DNA of 64,000 nucleotides from Botryococcus braunii (GCA_002005505.1 KV908683.1:12501-76500); one strand, 5' to 3'; positions 47,267 through 58,862 are shown, counted from the stretch's first letter. The notes: generated by a model from the letters alone, not told the origin. Numbers and translations are program-made.

Positions 47267-49219
47267 ATGATGAAACTAGCAGCCCTGTTGAGTTTGGTCC
47301 TGCGAATCGCAAGCAAGAAGGACAATGCTACTGCGCCTTCTGCAGGAAATCGGGGCATGGATTACTTTTTGTTCGTAAGGTACCAACGCTGCACATTTCA
47401 TTGACGTTTAGGTATTCCGTGCACTATTTATGGGTCTTTCTGTTTTAACCAAAATTATTTGATGATATTCAGTTTTCGTGTATCTGGCTGCAGGCAATGG
47501 GATCCATCTGTATGTGATACGATGCATTGCTACATACGTCCCCAGAGGTATGGGTGTCCAGGCTCCCGTAAATCGCGTTTTGATCTTTGAAAATTATTGA
47601 CGTGTTATAATGCAACCATGTTGGATTGAACAGGGAAGACTTTACCATTCATGGGTTGTGGCCCCAGTACTCGTCAGGGGGTTGGCCTGAGTACTGTGAT
47701 GATTCGCAGCGCTTTGATGCAAAGGCTGTAGAAGATCTTCTCCCCAGTATGAGGGAGGATTGGCCTAGTTTTGCCCAGGGAGGCTTTGGTTTTTGGGCAC
47801 ATGAATGGCAAAGGCATGGTACATGTGCTTTTCCATATGTGAAGTCCCAACACGAGTATTTCAGCCGCATATTGGCGTTGCACAAGAAGATGGATGTACT
47901 TGTAAGTCCGTGTGTATCCCTTCTGCTTTACTAGGTACAGAGATAGACGAAAGCCCCTGTTTCCGCTAGTCTGCTTCGTATAAACCTACAGGTGTTGTGG
48001 CTCAAGTAAAGGGAGTTTTTTTGGGGGCGGGGGGGGGGGGGGAGAAAAGGGATTGAAGTGTCCAATCTGGCCATGGCCTACATCTTATAATAAGACGGGG
48101 GATGACACAGCTTGAGGCCCAGATGGGTGATGGTAGCAAAGAGCTGGGATAACTATTTGAAAGCCATGCTGGTTTTGGCTGACCACTCGCATAAGCTGAT
48201 ACAAATGATTCTATTCTCCTGATGTAAAAACATCATTACTTAAGGCCAGGAGTTTGCAGTGTCTATCTGTGATTCTTGGAGCTCATGGTAGATTCAATTT
48301 TCCACAAAAAAATGCCTTCGGATCCCAGGATCCATAACGGGAAATTGAACCTGCTGTTGAACCAGTGGCATACATGCAGGCGGCTTTGAAGACGAGTGGC
48401 ATCACTGTTTCCGAGTCACAGGAATATAATATGTCCGATTTGGCAAAGGCCATTCGAAGGGCTTTCAACGCCAGCCCTATGTTTCACTGCAACCCATCAA
48501 AGGCAGAGCTTACAGAGGTGCCATCCCATCTTCTAGGCAGACGACGATGCCTTGATTCCACTCTTGCTAGCACCCCTGCTCCGCAACCCCTCCCACGCAC
48601 ACACACCTCCACACCTCACCACCACCACCAGCAAACCACAGAGTCACATGTTCATGGGAAATACTCAGCGTATGAGTTGTGAGGCACGCTGGCTGTAGAA
48701 GGTCTCTAAAGATAGAGAAGAAGGGCTTCCTTGTGTGTTGTTACTACTTGTCTGGCGAGTTCTTTGAAGTGGAGCCGTTGCCAAATGACCTTTGAGTGAT
48801 CATATAGGTTTGCGGTAGCCCTTGTCCAGTGCGCGGTGCTAGAATTCCATCACCTTTCGTTTTGTGGCCGTGCCTGATATTTTATGTGTGAGAATGTTGC
48901 TGGCTCTTTCATTGATTTTGTGTGCTAATGGGAGCATGCAACGCCTGAAACAGTATACAATCAAGGCTTTCACAGCCAGCCCCCAGCCTGTGTCCTCTCT
49001 GTCTCCGCCTCTTTCTCTTTGGTGCTGTGATGGGATACTTTACAGGCAGGCAGTGACTGTGCAAGTGCTTTGTGGGTCAGTTCTGATTTGGAAGTTGGTG
49101 AGCTGCAGGTGGTGCAATGCATCTCGAAGGATTTTGAAGTTATTGACTGTCCCACCAGTTTGAGTGTCCCAGCCACAAATGGCTGTGGAATGAAGACCCG
49201 TCTTCCGCCCCTGTCCTAG
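47267..49219 (+). CDS. Secreted ribonuclease of the RNase T2 family
   Basis: Five exons: 47267-47379, 47494-47547, 47634-47901, 48380-48517 and 49109-49219. They join in phase to 227 aa plus stop. The N-terminus MMKLAALLSLVLRIAS looks like a signal peptide; a second ATG follows at 47270. QWDPSVC matches the QWPPxxC block. FTIHGLWPQ (catalytic His about 62) is conserved active site I, and FWAHEWQRHGTC (His 112, Glu 113, His 117) is active site II. The usual Lys of HEWxKHG is Arg here. Cysteines at 45, 50, 77, 120 and near the C-terminus are placed to form the usual disulphides. The enzyme would cleave RNA by a 2',3'-cyclic phosphate mechanism in a vacuole, lysosome or outside the cell. Length is normal for the family. 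Confidence 0.92.
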
Positions 49220-49387
49220 TGCTAGCAAGGGATCTCATGCAACTTAATAGTTCTGGCAGTTCTTCCGGTACTGTTTGGCAGTTTTTGTCAGATGCACCAC
49301 GAGTCGGGAGTTGTGTCTATACTCCCTCTTCACAATTACTAATATTTTATCTTTTGTTAATGCAGTGTATGCCTGGGTTTGTGACAG

Positions 49388-49427
<40 letters not shown>

Positions 49428-50234
49428 GCTGCTTTTTTTTGGGGGTGGGGGGGGGGGGCTGCTTGCTGCAGGCATTTTAAGAAGAGTTTTGGATAGCCGT
49501 TTGGTCTGCTTGTGATTGGTACAGTTAGGAGGTATAGACACGGCAATGTGTTTACGGTGGGAAAAATTTTGGGATATTTCCCATACCCGTTTCGTCAACT
49601 CACTTCTAATGTGCTTTTCTTTCGGAGAAATGAAGTGCAGACAATTCATTGACATGTACTAATAGCAAGAAGCTGCAAAATGCGGCTCACCAGCTTCAAA
49701 GGGAAGTTTCATAGTCTTGAAAGGCATCAAAGGGTGATAACTTTCCTCGGAGGGCACCTTAGCCAAGCCAATGTTTAATTTCAAGCTTATTTGAGTGCTA
49801 GCCCTCAGGAGCTAGATCTCAGAAAGCCAACGAGGGTGAGTACATTTTGTCAGGCATTGTAATGGGACTAGTTCACTGCAGATGTTTGCAGAAGACTTGC
49901 TGCGAACAGTGTTCTGTACGCCCCTGTGTGTGTGCAGTACCCTGAGACGCATGAACATTGCTTTTCAAGAAGTTGAAATCGCTTTCCAGGGAGGCCCTGG
50001 GTTATTTTGTTGGGGTTGAGGGAAGGTGTTTGGCTCATGCTGGGTCGAAACCAGCCTGATCATCTGTATGCTCAGCCTTGTTATATTCCAATAGATGCCA
50101 TTAAACCAGGGTTCAGACAAGAGTTCTTATACAACTCTTTAGCATCCGTCTGCGTCGTGTGTCCTGGAGATGCAGGTGGAAGTCGGCGGTGATGCAATGT
50201 GGGGAATCTTTGTCGTCTGATACGCATATGTAGG

Positions 50235-50447
50235 CGATACAACTTGTATAGCTTTCAAAAGGTGTGGCTCTGTGCCAACTAACAACTAACAACATGCGTG
50301 CAAGATTCTGCACCTTGTATAGCTTTCAAAAGGTAGTGGTCTGTGCCAACTAACAAGTAAAAAGTGCAAGAATCTGCACCTTGTATAGCTTTCAAAAGGT
50401 GTGGCTCTGTGCCAACAAACAAGGTGCAGAATCTTGCACGCTTGTTT
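50235..50447 (+). repeat. Three tandem copies of a ~70-bp minisatellite
   Basis: CTTGTATAGCTTTCAAAAGG, then TGTGCCAAC and a variable AACAA-rich part, then GCAAGA(A)TCTGCAC, occurs three times. The last copy ends with the inverted form GTGCAGAATCTTGCAC, so it can fold back on the earlier units. Confidence 0.85.
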
Positions 50448-50668
50448 ATCGAGCGGGAGAGGGGGGGGGGGAATGAGAGTACACGTGAAAGTGCGTGATG
50501 AATGACACAACCGTGGCATAAGGAGATCGTAGACTAGTTTGGGCAAGTATGTACTTGCCTACAGCATCCACACTCAATCCATGCAGTGCTGCTTCCTCAA
50601 CCGTGTGGAAGCACTCGTGTTTGGGGGATGAGTGAAAGGGAGGGAGGGAGCCCCGGGGGGAGGGGGAG

Positions 50669-50915
<247 letters not shown>

Positions 50916-51110
50916 AGGGCTCCTGCCATTGTCCTTTGGCAGTTGAGTGATCACGTGGTTGTACTGCGGTATCGGGTTTGTCTTTAGAGTGATGAGTCGT
51001 GGTGACGGTGAGAGAAGGCTTGGATCTGACTAGAAAGTAGAAGTATTTTGTAAGAAATTCTGTTGAAATCCGTCGAACTCGCTTCAACATCCTCTCCCTC
51101 CGTACTCTAG

Positions 51111-51112
51111 GG

Positions 51113-51193
<81 letters not shown>

Positions 51194-51224
51194 AGAGAGA
51201 GAGAGAGAGGGGGGGGGGGGGGGA
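51111..51224. repeat. (GT)n, (GA)n and poly-G
   Basis: GT tract at about 51115-51190, a short GA tract at 51191-51208 and then G runs. Confidence 0.95.
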
Positions 51225-51504
51225 GGGGAGAGACAGAGACTTTGCGGCCAGGACCTAATGAACATTTCCATCCGCCAGCTTGACAGAAGGGCTTACCTGC
51301 ATTTATTATTCTGGCGCCACAGTGTGGCGGAATCAGCCTTGCAGCATTTCTTTTTCGTTGCGACAGGTGGTGCCCGCGAACTTTCGAAGTTGCATTACTT
51401 CCGTCACTTTAACCTATCAATTCCACTTTATTCCGTCACTTTGGCCATCAGATCTGCCAATAAAGGTTTTACTAGTTCAAGATATACCGCATGGTATATG
51501 CCGC

Positions 51505-51735
51505 ACTAGAAAAAAGTTTAAAGTGTGCATGACCCGGCTTCATGCGGAGAAGATATTATGAAAGCACCACCAATATTCCCCATGTCCCACGTACATTCAC
51601 GAAGCTGCTTGTCCTCCACCAAGCATAACCAAGCCCTTGAGGAACAGCACAGACAGACAAATTTGCATGCATCCGATCCCTGGTTGTTCGTTGGCGACCT
51701 CAACATCCACAGCATCCCCAACAACCTGTAGATGT
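51505..51735 (+). repeat. Dispersed repeat family B, copy beside the copia insertion
   Basis: It matches parts of 20340-20625 (AGCATAACCAAGCCCTTGA, GAACAGCAC, GATCCCT) and of 44315-44420 (AAGTGTGCATGACC). The 5' LTR begins about 11 bp after the end of the similarity (CAACAACCTG). Confidence 0.6.
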
Positions 51736-51740
51736 GTAGT

Positions 51741-52804
51741 TGTTGTGATAATCTAATTGCAGATGAGACCCTAATTGTCATGATCCAATAAATTGACATG
51801 TGACTTTGGGGACAAGGATCATTGAACAAAGTATCTAGGCCATGCCGACCTCATCTGCCACGTGGTTTGTACTTACTGAGCAATGCGAGATACGTATCTG
51901 CTGTTTATTTGTAATCTTCAAGAGTGTCTATGTACTCTTTAAGAGTGTCTGCGGGTGCTCAGACAGTTTCTAAGGCATTCCATGCGTGAATACTTGTATA
52001 GAAGCTGTTTGGACGCTGATCTTGGTGTTCTCTCATGAACTCCAGTATGACCTTATCATTTGTCTAGTCTTATGATGAAATGCTGAGGCCTGGAATTGAC
52101 TAAGCACTTAGATCTTGGCAATTCATAAGCCTCAATGTGTTGTGCCACTTCTGGAAGTCAACTAGCACCTCCAGGAGATAGAAATATGAGTGGGCAAACC
52201 CAAGGGGTAACCGAAAGGTTGACCGTATGCATTCACGGTCCTTTCCCCTTGATTAGCCATTTAGTAGCCAGCACCGACGATCGTGACTAGAAACATGAGT
52301 GTTCTGGTCCGAATCAGGACCCGGATGTTCGGACTTACAAATTCGAACACGAAGTCCGGTGTATTGTACACCATGTACAAGGTAGACGTACTTGGGCTGA
52401 CTCGGGTACGGCTACGTAGCTTGTCATGGTATTTAAGAGGGCCAGTCTCTTGAAGTCAACAGTTCGTTGGCTTTCTATATGACCACGGCTCACGTCTTGT
52501 TGTTATGTGCCTTCAATAAGGCTTGTTTGAAGTCCTGGTGTCGGTGCGCATGCAGGTAATCACCTTCATTATAGCTTGCTTAGCTATAGGCTACAATTAC
52601 AAGACACACACATTGTAACAAAGTTCGTTGGCTTTCTATATGACCACGGCTCACGTCTTGTTGTTATGTGCCTTCAATAAGGCTTGTTTGAAGTCCTGGT
52701 GTCGGTGCGCATGCAGGCATTATCCTTACTGACGATGGTGTTCCGTCAGCAAGGTTTGAAGTAATTGTTGAAGTAATTGTTTATTTCATGTTGTTTTATC
52801 TACA
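51741..52804 (+). repeat. 5' LTR of the copia element
   Basis: It begins TGTTGTGATAATC and ends TTTTATCTACA. A TATA-like TATTTAAG at about 52430-52437 lies roughly 30 bp before GTTCGTTGGC, a likely start of R. A 96-bp segment is present twice inside it. Confidence 0.95.
52461..52717 (+). repeat. Duplicated 96-bp segment inside the LTR
   Basis: AGTTCGTTGGCTTTCTATAT...GCGCATGCAGG occurs at 52461-52556 and again at 52622-52717. They are separated by 65 bp that end in CATTGTAACAA. The same arrangement is present in the 3' LTR at about 59583-59839. Confidence 0.9.
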
Positions 52805-52820
52805 TGGTATCGGCGATCCC
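52805..52820 (+). promoter_or_regulatory. Primer-binding site of the copia element
   Basis: TGGTATCGGCGATCCC directly follows the 5' LTR. The first seven bases match the complement of the initiator tRNA-Met 3' end used by plant copia elements (TGGTATCAGAGC); the rest differs. Confidence 0.65.
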
Positions 52821-53143
52821 GTCGTATGGGATCGCAAGTAGAGGCGATCTTAGTCCCGATCGGACATCATCTGCCTGTGTGAGGAGTACCAATTTTGGAA
52901 GGGAAGTAAATTAATGTCGTGCTTTTTGATTATTTTGCTTACTGCATTTATCACTTGCATTACACTACTATTTACTTCGTGGCTGTTGGAGCATAGTGTG
53001 GTGGAGGATCCGTGTTAATTCACATATATCCAAGCCACGTCACACAGAGCTTTTGGATTGTGTTAAGTTTGGTGTTTTGTTTTCCGTTAATGGGAGGCAA
53101 ATTCGTGCTTTTACACTGATTGAACCCTTCATTACGTTTAAAC

Positions 53144-56100
53144 ATGAGTTCAGGGCTTGGTCCAGGTGGGACCTACCCTTCTAAAACCAGATCTGGCAAT
53201 ATTTTTCGCAATCGCTTCAACGTTGTTGAAGACGATAGGTTTGCAGATCACGTTACCATTGACGAGAATCCTTTGTTTGAAACTGTGCAGGCACCAAATC
53301 TGTCTGGACAAGGGGCAGCAGTTACACCTCCACTCTCCGGGAGGGCTGCCCCACACGTTCAACAAAGTGACCACGGTAACTTCAGCGATATGGGGCAGTC
53401 TTTCAGCAGGGATGGGGTCAGGTACTCTGCCCCACCACACAGAGGTGCAGCGGTGCCCTTAGGTTGGTCACCCTCTCAGTCCAGACCCACTCCTAGAACA
53501 TTTGTCCCTATGGATGTTACATATGGCATACCACGCTCCGTGGGTAGGAGTTCATTATCCTATAGACCACCTCTAGGAACACCCATTGGGAGTGGAGTCA
53601 GGCCCATGAATTTTTTCAGGGAAATGTCTCATACACAAACCTTTGATGATATATTCCCCGATACGAGTGCACCAGTTGCTGCAGAAAATGTACCTACTAG
53701 TAGTCTAGGCATTGCATCTATGCCTATTCCACAACCTGGTGTTACCATGTCTGCTCCTGATCCAAATCTAGGAAGTACAATGAATGCCAATGCTAGTATA
53801 AATAACACTAGTCAGGCATCCTTGGTATTCCCTTGGACCTCAGCACCACCAGGCCTGCCTGGTGGAGGTGGTGGTGGTGGGGGGCCAGGTGGGGGACCAC
53901 CGGGTGGACCAGGTTGGCCACCAGGTGAATTTAATCCAAACGTTCCCGGCGTTCCTCCTACATGGGGCGGACCACCAGGTGGTGGGTGGCCTCCAGGGGG
54001 TGGACCAGGTGGCCCAGGTGGCCCGGGATGGCCAGGGGGACCGGGGGGACCAGGTTCTGGCCTCCCAAATCCATTCCCTATGGGTAACGCTTCAAACTCT
54101 TCCGATGCGTTGCAAGGAATAATTTCCAAACTGTTGCCCAAGCTCGACGTTATGAAATTAAACGATCACAATTGGGTAGCTTGGTCCCGGTTTGCTCATG
54201 CAATCTTGTTGTCTGCTGGGGTTGAATGGTGTATACACTCTGACTGTAGTCAGTATCCCCACGATTGGGTAGCCCAAACTCTACTCACTGGTTCACTGAC
54301 AGAGCCGTACCAAATTGAGGTCAGTGATCAGAAATCTGCATATGGTATCTGGTCATGTTTAATCAACATCTTCACAGTACGAGGTCGAGGGCTGGTGATG
54401 GCTCTATTCCAAGAGCTTCACACTCTGAAGATGAATCCAGGAGAAAAACCCTCTTTGTATGTCAGCAGAGCTAGGAAACTTGTCATGTCATTGAGAAGTT
54501 TTGGGCAAAATTACACAGATCTGGCTCTATGCTATGTCATACTTGCAGGTTTGACTCCTGAATATGAACAAGACAAGAACACACAGTTCAATCTTGTCCA
54601 AGATAACCCGGATATTGGTAGACTGCAGGGCAACCTAGAACTTACGTTTATCCGGTTGCGTGCCGCAAAGGGACATACACCTAAAGCGACCACAGCAGAA
54701 GTTCCTAAACTACATAGGAACTTCAACCCACACCCTCAGGGCAATAGGCCCCAGTTCACTAGAACTTCAACATCCTTGAATGTTGTAGAAGGTGCTGTGG
54801 AAGCTGACACTGCAGTTGTCAAGGAAGCTGTGCAGGGAGGAAGGGCTGCAGTCCAAACCCCAGGGAGGCCTGTACCTATATGCTTCCTATGTGGGGAGGC
54901 AGGCCATATCAGGACGTACTGCCCAAAGAACAAGTCTCAGGCAAACGTTGTGCAAACTCATGAGTTCGGCGCAACCCCTCCTCTTCCTGGTTGGTTGGTC
55001 GACTCCGGTGCGACCGACCATATTTGTTCTGACATGTCTTGTATGGAGGATTATGTTGCATACACTGATCCTCAATACGTCACTGTGGCAAATGGTAGGA
55101 AGGAACATATCCTGGGGGAGGGCACTGTCACTGTGCATTTAGAAAATGGCAGTACCATGCAACTGTTCAATGTTAAACATGTTCCTTCTACGCAGAAGCG
55201 CCTGTTTTCCGTTGGAAAAGCATACAGAGATGGTCTGTTTGTGTCCCTCAATGGTCTCACTTGCATAATTAAAGACTCAGAGGGTACCCCCATTGTTGCG
55301 GCTTACCACGCTCACCCTTATTGGTGGCTGATTGATAAGTCTATTCCTGCCAAACGAGTGACGTTTGCTAATCCAGTAGAACACACACAGCCTGAAGCCA
55401 ACCCTCTTGCTTCCATGTCTGTTGACTTATGGCATAGAAGATTTGGCCACTTGTCTCCTGCTATGCTGAGCAAAATTAGGAAAACCTCATGCGTGCAAGG
55501 GGTTGTTCTTCCGGCGGGGAACTTGACTTCCCTCATTGGGATGAATGGCATGTGTGAAGCTTGCATTGATGGTAAAATGTCGTCTGCTCCCCACAAACCA
55601 ACAGGGTCCACTGTCTCTAATAGGATGGAACTTGTACACATGGATGTGATGGGTCCCATCAGACCTGTCACACCTGAGGGGGAAGAGTATGCATTAAATA
55701 TTATTGATGAATGTTCTGATTTTTCAGTAACAGTGCTACTCAAGAAGAAGAGCGATGCGAGCTCGGAGGCTATTCTAGTGTTGAAGACCCTCTCTCTCTC
55801 CACTGAATTGCCAGTCAAAGCCATTAGAACGGATGGTGGGACTGAATTCTTGGGACTTGACCGGTTCTGCAGAAAACATGGGATTCTGCACCAAGTGACA
55901 CCTCCTTACTCTCATCAATCAAATGGGAAGGTTGAGCGCTTGAACCGGACTCTCCAAGAGAAAGCACGGGCCATGCTTGCAGACTCAGAGCTACCACGAA
56001 AGTATTGGGGGGAAGCAATGTTGACCGCATGTCACGTACGAAACTTGTCCCCTACTAATTTGCATGACAAAACACCCTACGAGCTCATGTATGGTGTTGT

Positions 56101-58444
56101 CCCAAATGTCTCATACTTGAGAGTGTTTGGAAGCAAGTGCAAAGTTCTGACACCCAAGACCCTTAGGACTGGTAAATTCCATCCTGTTTGTCAAACTGGT
56201 GTTTTTCTTGGCTATCAGGGAGACAGCAAGCAGTACAGGGTCTTGATAGATGGGAAGGTGACAGTGCATAGAGGTGCTGACTGCAAGTGCTTTGAAGTCG
56301 CACCCGACACGCAGATTTCCGCAGCGCAGCCTTACGGTGCTGTAAATCATCGCACGCATGCATCTTCTGATCTTGATTTCACTTCTGGTGTCTCTTCTCC
56401 TCTAAGTGCAATGGAGGAAGAGGAAGATTTTGAGCCTGAGTCGGATGATGAGCCTGATTTAGAGTATGTGCCTGATGTGTCTGATATGGAGTTTAGTGGC
56501 AATAGATCTGCAGTGGCTGATGCCTGGGATGGGGAAGTGGATCAGCAGGATACCTTTCCAAACGAGGCTAGGGGTGAGCAAAAAGGAGGCGCGGGGCATG
56601 GTGATCACTTGATTCCCTCCCGTTCCACAAGTCCTCCGGGAGCGCGCCCTTTGCCCAAGGGTGTTCCACAAGTCTCCACTCACAACAGTGTAGAGGGCGA
56701 AGTCTCGGGCTCTCGAACGGAGAAGGTAGTTGAGTTTGACTTCTCTGGGTCTAAAATCCCTGTTACCCCTGCTGGTCTATTTGCCGGTCGGTATCCGGTT
56801 AGGAAGAGATACACACACACAACACAGGCACATTTTGCTGACACTTCTGTACAGGGTGTCATTCAAATTGAAGCAAACACTGTGTATGCAGAACCCAACA
56901 CTTATCTTGAAGCAATCAATAGTCCCGAAGCCGAAAAATGGATTACTGCTATGCTTGAAGAAATGGGTTCTTTAAATGCCTTGGAGACCTGGGATTTAGT
57001 ACAGGTGTCGGAGCAACAAGCAAAGAGAGCTTTGCCGGTACGCTGGGTGTTCAAGGTCAAGCTGACAGAGAGTGGAGACGTCGAGAAATTCAAGGCCCGA
57101 CTCGTCGCCAAAGGGTTTAAGCAGGTATACGGAGTGGACTATACAGAAGTGTACGCTCCCGTCTCTCGACACTCAACTCTAAGGTACCTTCTCTCCATGG
57201 CTGTAGAGCAACAAATGCATCTACACCAGCTGGACATTAGTACTGCATTTCTCCATGGTAAATTGCAGGAAACCGTCTATGTTCAGCAGCCACCTGGCTT
57301 TTATGAGGGAGGACCAAACACAGTGTGCAAACTAAACAAAGCCCTATATGGTTTAAAGCAAGCACCGAAAGCATGGTATGACACTATGTCTAAAGTTTTG
57401 CTCGATGATGGCTTTGTCATTGCTGATTCTGACCCCTCCCTATTCATAGCAAGAAAATTGGGAGATGATGATGTTTATGTGCTCGTCTATGTTGATGACA
57501 TTCTTGTCGCTTCCAAGAACATGGACAAAGTCACTGCTGTCAAAGCCTTGCTCAATGCACACTTTGCTGTGAAAGACTTAGGCCCTGCTAAGTATTTTCT
57601 CGGCATGAGCGTAACGCAAAGTTTTGACAACAATGGTGTGTTGCAGTCAATCAAATTGTCAAACGAAAAGTTGACTGCAGAAATAATAACCAGCTTTCAT
57701 GGTGAAGAAAGCTTAAAACCCAAAGCCCTACCTATGGACACAGCATTTCAGTTATCTGCACATGTTGGTGATCCTCTTCCAGTTGGGAATAGGTACAGAG
57801 AGCTGGTGGGTGGGATAATGTATTTGGCAAATACCGTTAGGCCAGATATTGCTTTTGCTGCCAACCACCTTGCTAGGTTTGCCGTCAGCCCTACAAGTCA
57901 TCATTACAGGGCTGGCATCTCTGTGCTGAAATACCTGCTCGGCTCCAAGGATTTTGGGCTGTTGTGGGATAAAGGGAAGAATGGGATAACTGGCTTTGTC
58001 GATAGTGATTATGCAGGAGAAGTCGATGGCAGAAGGTCCACTTCTGGCCATGTCTTTCTCAGTGGTACGGCTGCCATCTTATGGGGGAGTAAGCTGCAAA
58101 AGGTCACAGCCCTCTCTACAGTGGAGGCAGAGTTTGTCTCCATGTGCAGCGGAGTACAGGAAGCCCTGTGGATCTCCAAGCTCGTGTCAGATTTTGGGGG
58201 AGTTCCAGCGCCAATCAGGATCTACACCGACAATACGGGAGCGCTGGCCAACATCAAGGGCATTCCGATCTCGCCGCGCACGAAGCACATCGGGGTCAGA
58301 TACCACAGAGTCAGGCAGGAAGTGGAGCAAGGATCAATCAGCCCCTTCTATGTGGAGTCTGCATCAAATCTGGCGGACATGTTCACCAAAGCGTTGCCTA
58401 AAGTGCAATTCCAGAAATTGAGGGCTGGGATTGGGATGGAGTAA
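53144..58444 (+). CDS. Copia gag-pol polyprotein
   Basis: A single ORF from the ATG at 53144 to TAA at 58444 encodes 1766 aa. The frame is open upstream but without an earlier ATG. Residues 1-240 are low complexity and about 240-310 are Gly/Pro-rich. The gag domain follows (KLNDHNWVAWSRF near 335). The CCHC knuckle CFLCGEAGHIRTYC is at about 580 and the aspartic protease motif WLVDSGATDH at about 620. The pre-integrase motif LWHRRFGHL is at about 762 with a C-x2-C. The integrase triad is Asp834 (HMDVMG), Asp897 (RTDGG) and Glu931 (NGKVERLN). The reverse transcriptase has TAFLHGKL and YVDDILVAS at about 1449. RNase H has DSDYAGEVDGRRST at about 1620, STVEAEF and YTDNTGA. Gene order PR-IN-RT-RH defines Ty1/copia. 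All catalytic residues are present and no frameshift was seen. Confidence 0.97.
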   Translation: MSSGLGPGGTYPSKTRSGNIFRNRFNVVEDDRFADHVTIDENPLFETVQAPNLSGQGAAVTPPLSGRAAPHVQQSDHGNFSDMGQSFSRDGVRYSAPPHRGAAVPLGWSPSQSRPTPRTFVPMDVTYGIPRSVGRSSLSYRPPLGTPIGSGVRPMNFFREMSHTQTFDDIFPDTSAPVAAENVPTSSLGIASMPIPQPGVTMSAPDPNLGSTMNANASINNTSQASLVFPWTSAPPGLPGGGGGGGGPGGGPPGGPGWPPGEFNPNVPGVPPTWGGPPGGGWPPGGGPGGPGGPGWPGGPGGPGSGLPNPFPMGNASNSSDALQGIISKLLPKLDVMKLNDHNWVAWSRFAHAILLSAGVEWCIHSDCSQYPHDWVAQTLLTGSLTEPYQIEVSDQKSAYGIWSCLINIFTVRGRGLVMALFQELHTLKMNPGEKPSLYVSRARKLVMSLRSFGQNYTDLALCYVILAGLTPEYEQDKNTQFNLVQDNPDIGRLQGNLELTFIRLRAAKGHTPKATTAEVPKLHRNFNPHPQGNRPQFTRTSTSLNVVEGAVEADTAVVKEAVQGGRAAVQTPGRPVPICFLCGEAGHIRTYCPKNKSQANVVQTHEFGATPPLPGWLVDSGATDHICSDMSCMEDYVAYTDPQYVTVANGRKEHILGEGTVTVHLENGSTMQLFNVKHVPSTQKRLFSVGKAYRDGLFVSLNGLTCIIKDSEGTPIVAAYHAHPYWWLIDKSIPAKRVTFANPVEHTQPEANPLASMSVDLWHRRFGHLSPAMLSKIRKTSCVQGVVLPAGNLTSLIGMNGMCEACIDGKMSSAPHKPTGSTVSNRMELVHMDVMGPIRPVTPEGEEYALNIIDECSDFSVTVLLKKKSDASSEAILVLKTLSLSTELPVKAIRTDGGTEFLGLDRFCRKHGILHQVTPPYSHQSNGKVERLNRTLQEKARAMLADSELPRKYWGEAMLTACHVRNLSPTNLHDKTPYELMYGVVPNVSYLRVFGSKCKVLTPKTLRTGKFHPVCQTGVFLGYQGDSKQYRVLIDGKVTVHRGADCKCFEVAPDTQISAAQPYGAVNHRTHASSDLDFTSGVSSPLSAMEEEEDFEPESDDEPDLEYVPDVSDMEFSGNRSAVADAWDGEVDQQDTFPNEARGEQKGGAGHGDHLIPSRSTSPPGARPLPKGVPQVSTHNSVEGEVSGSRTEKVVEFDFSGSKIPVTPAGLFAGRYPVRKRYTHTTQAHFADTSVQGVIQIEANTVYAEPNTYLEAINSPEAEKWITAMLEEMGSLNALETWDLVQVSEQQAKRALPVRWVFKVKLTESGDVEKFKARLVAKGFKQVYGVDYTEVYAPVSRHSTLRYLLSMAVEQQMHLHQLDISTAFLHGKLQETVYVQQPPGFYEGGPNTVCKLNKALYGLKQAPKAWYDTMSKVLLDDGFVIADSDPSLFIARKLGDDDVYVLVYVDDILVASKNMDKVTAVKALLNAHFAVKDLGPAKYFLGMSVTQSFDNNGVLQSIKLSNEKLTAEIITSFHGEESLKPKALPMDTAFQLSAHVGDPLPVGNRYRELVGGIMYLANTVRPDIAFAANHLARFAVSPTSHHYRAGISVLKYLLGSKDFGLLWDKGKNGITGFVDSDYAGEVDGRRSTSGHVFLSGTAAILWGSKLQKVTALSTVEAEFVSMCSGVQEALWISKLVSDFGGVPAPIRIYTDNTGALANIKGIPISPRTKHIGVRYHRVRQEVEQGSISPFYVESASNLADMFTKALPKVQFQKLRAGIGME

Positions 58445-58446
58445 TT

Positions 58447-58854
58447 CATGAATGTCAGGCTGCTACTTGATTGCCTTGCGTATCATAGAGCTTCTCCACC
58501 ATAAACCCACAGGGTGGGAGTGGCTTCGCACCCAAAGGGGGAAGTCTCTGGTGGCTGGATAGCAGGGTGGTGGAACGACACGGCGTAGAAGACCGTGCCA
58601 CCGTGTAGCTCCCTGACAGACGTACTGAAACATTGTCCGATGACATAATGCATGCATGTCAAGCTGCTACTTGATTGCCTTGCGTATCATAGAGCTTCTC
58701 CACCATAAACCCACAGGGTGGGAGTGGCTTCGCACCCAAAGGGGGAAGTCTCTGGTGGCTGGATAGCAGGGTGGTGGAACGACACGGCGTAGAAGACCGT
58801 GCCACCGTGTAGCTCCTTGACACAAGTCTACATGAATATTGTCCCCTTCAGTCA
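58447..58854 (+). repeat. Tandem duplication of ~204 bp between gag-pol and the 3' LTR
   Basis: Two copies start at 58447 (CATGAATGTCAGGCTGCTAC) and 58651 (CATGCATGTCAAGCTGCTAC). The inner 150 bp appear identical and the ends have diverged. The copies contain the inverted pair GTGGGAGTGGCTTCGCACCC and CACGGCGTAGAAGACCGTG. Confidence 0.9.
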
Positions 58855-58862
58855 TGGGGGAG
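58854..58862 (+). promoter_or_regulatory. Polypurine tract of the copia element
   Basis: ATGGGGGAG lies immediately before the 3' LTR, where plus-strand priming is expected. Confidence 0.8.

Noticed and set aside
50235..50447. CRISPR-like array
   Set aside because: The copies are direct tandem units without unique spacers, in a eukaryotic genome. It is a minisatellite.
53120..53143. Earlier start of gag-pol at 53120
   Set aside because: That codon is TTG; the first ATG in frame is 53144.
53812..54141. Antisense Gly/Pro-rich ORF in the gag region
   Set aside because: It is the reverse reading of the Gly/Pro-rich gag segment.
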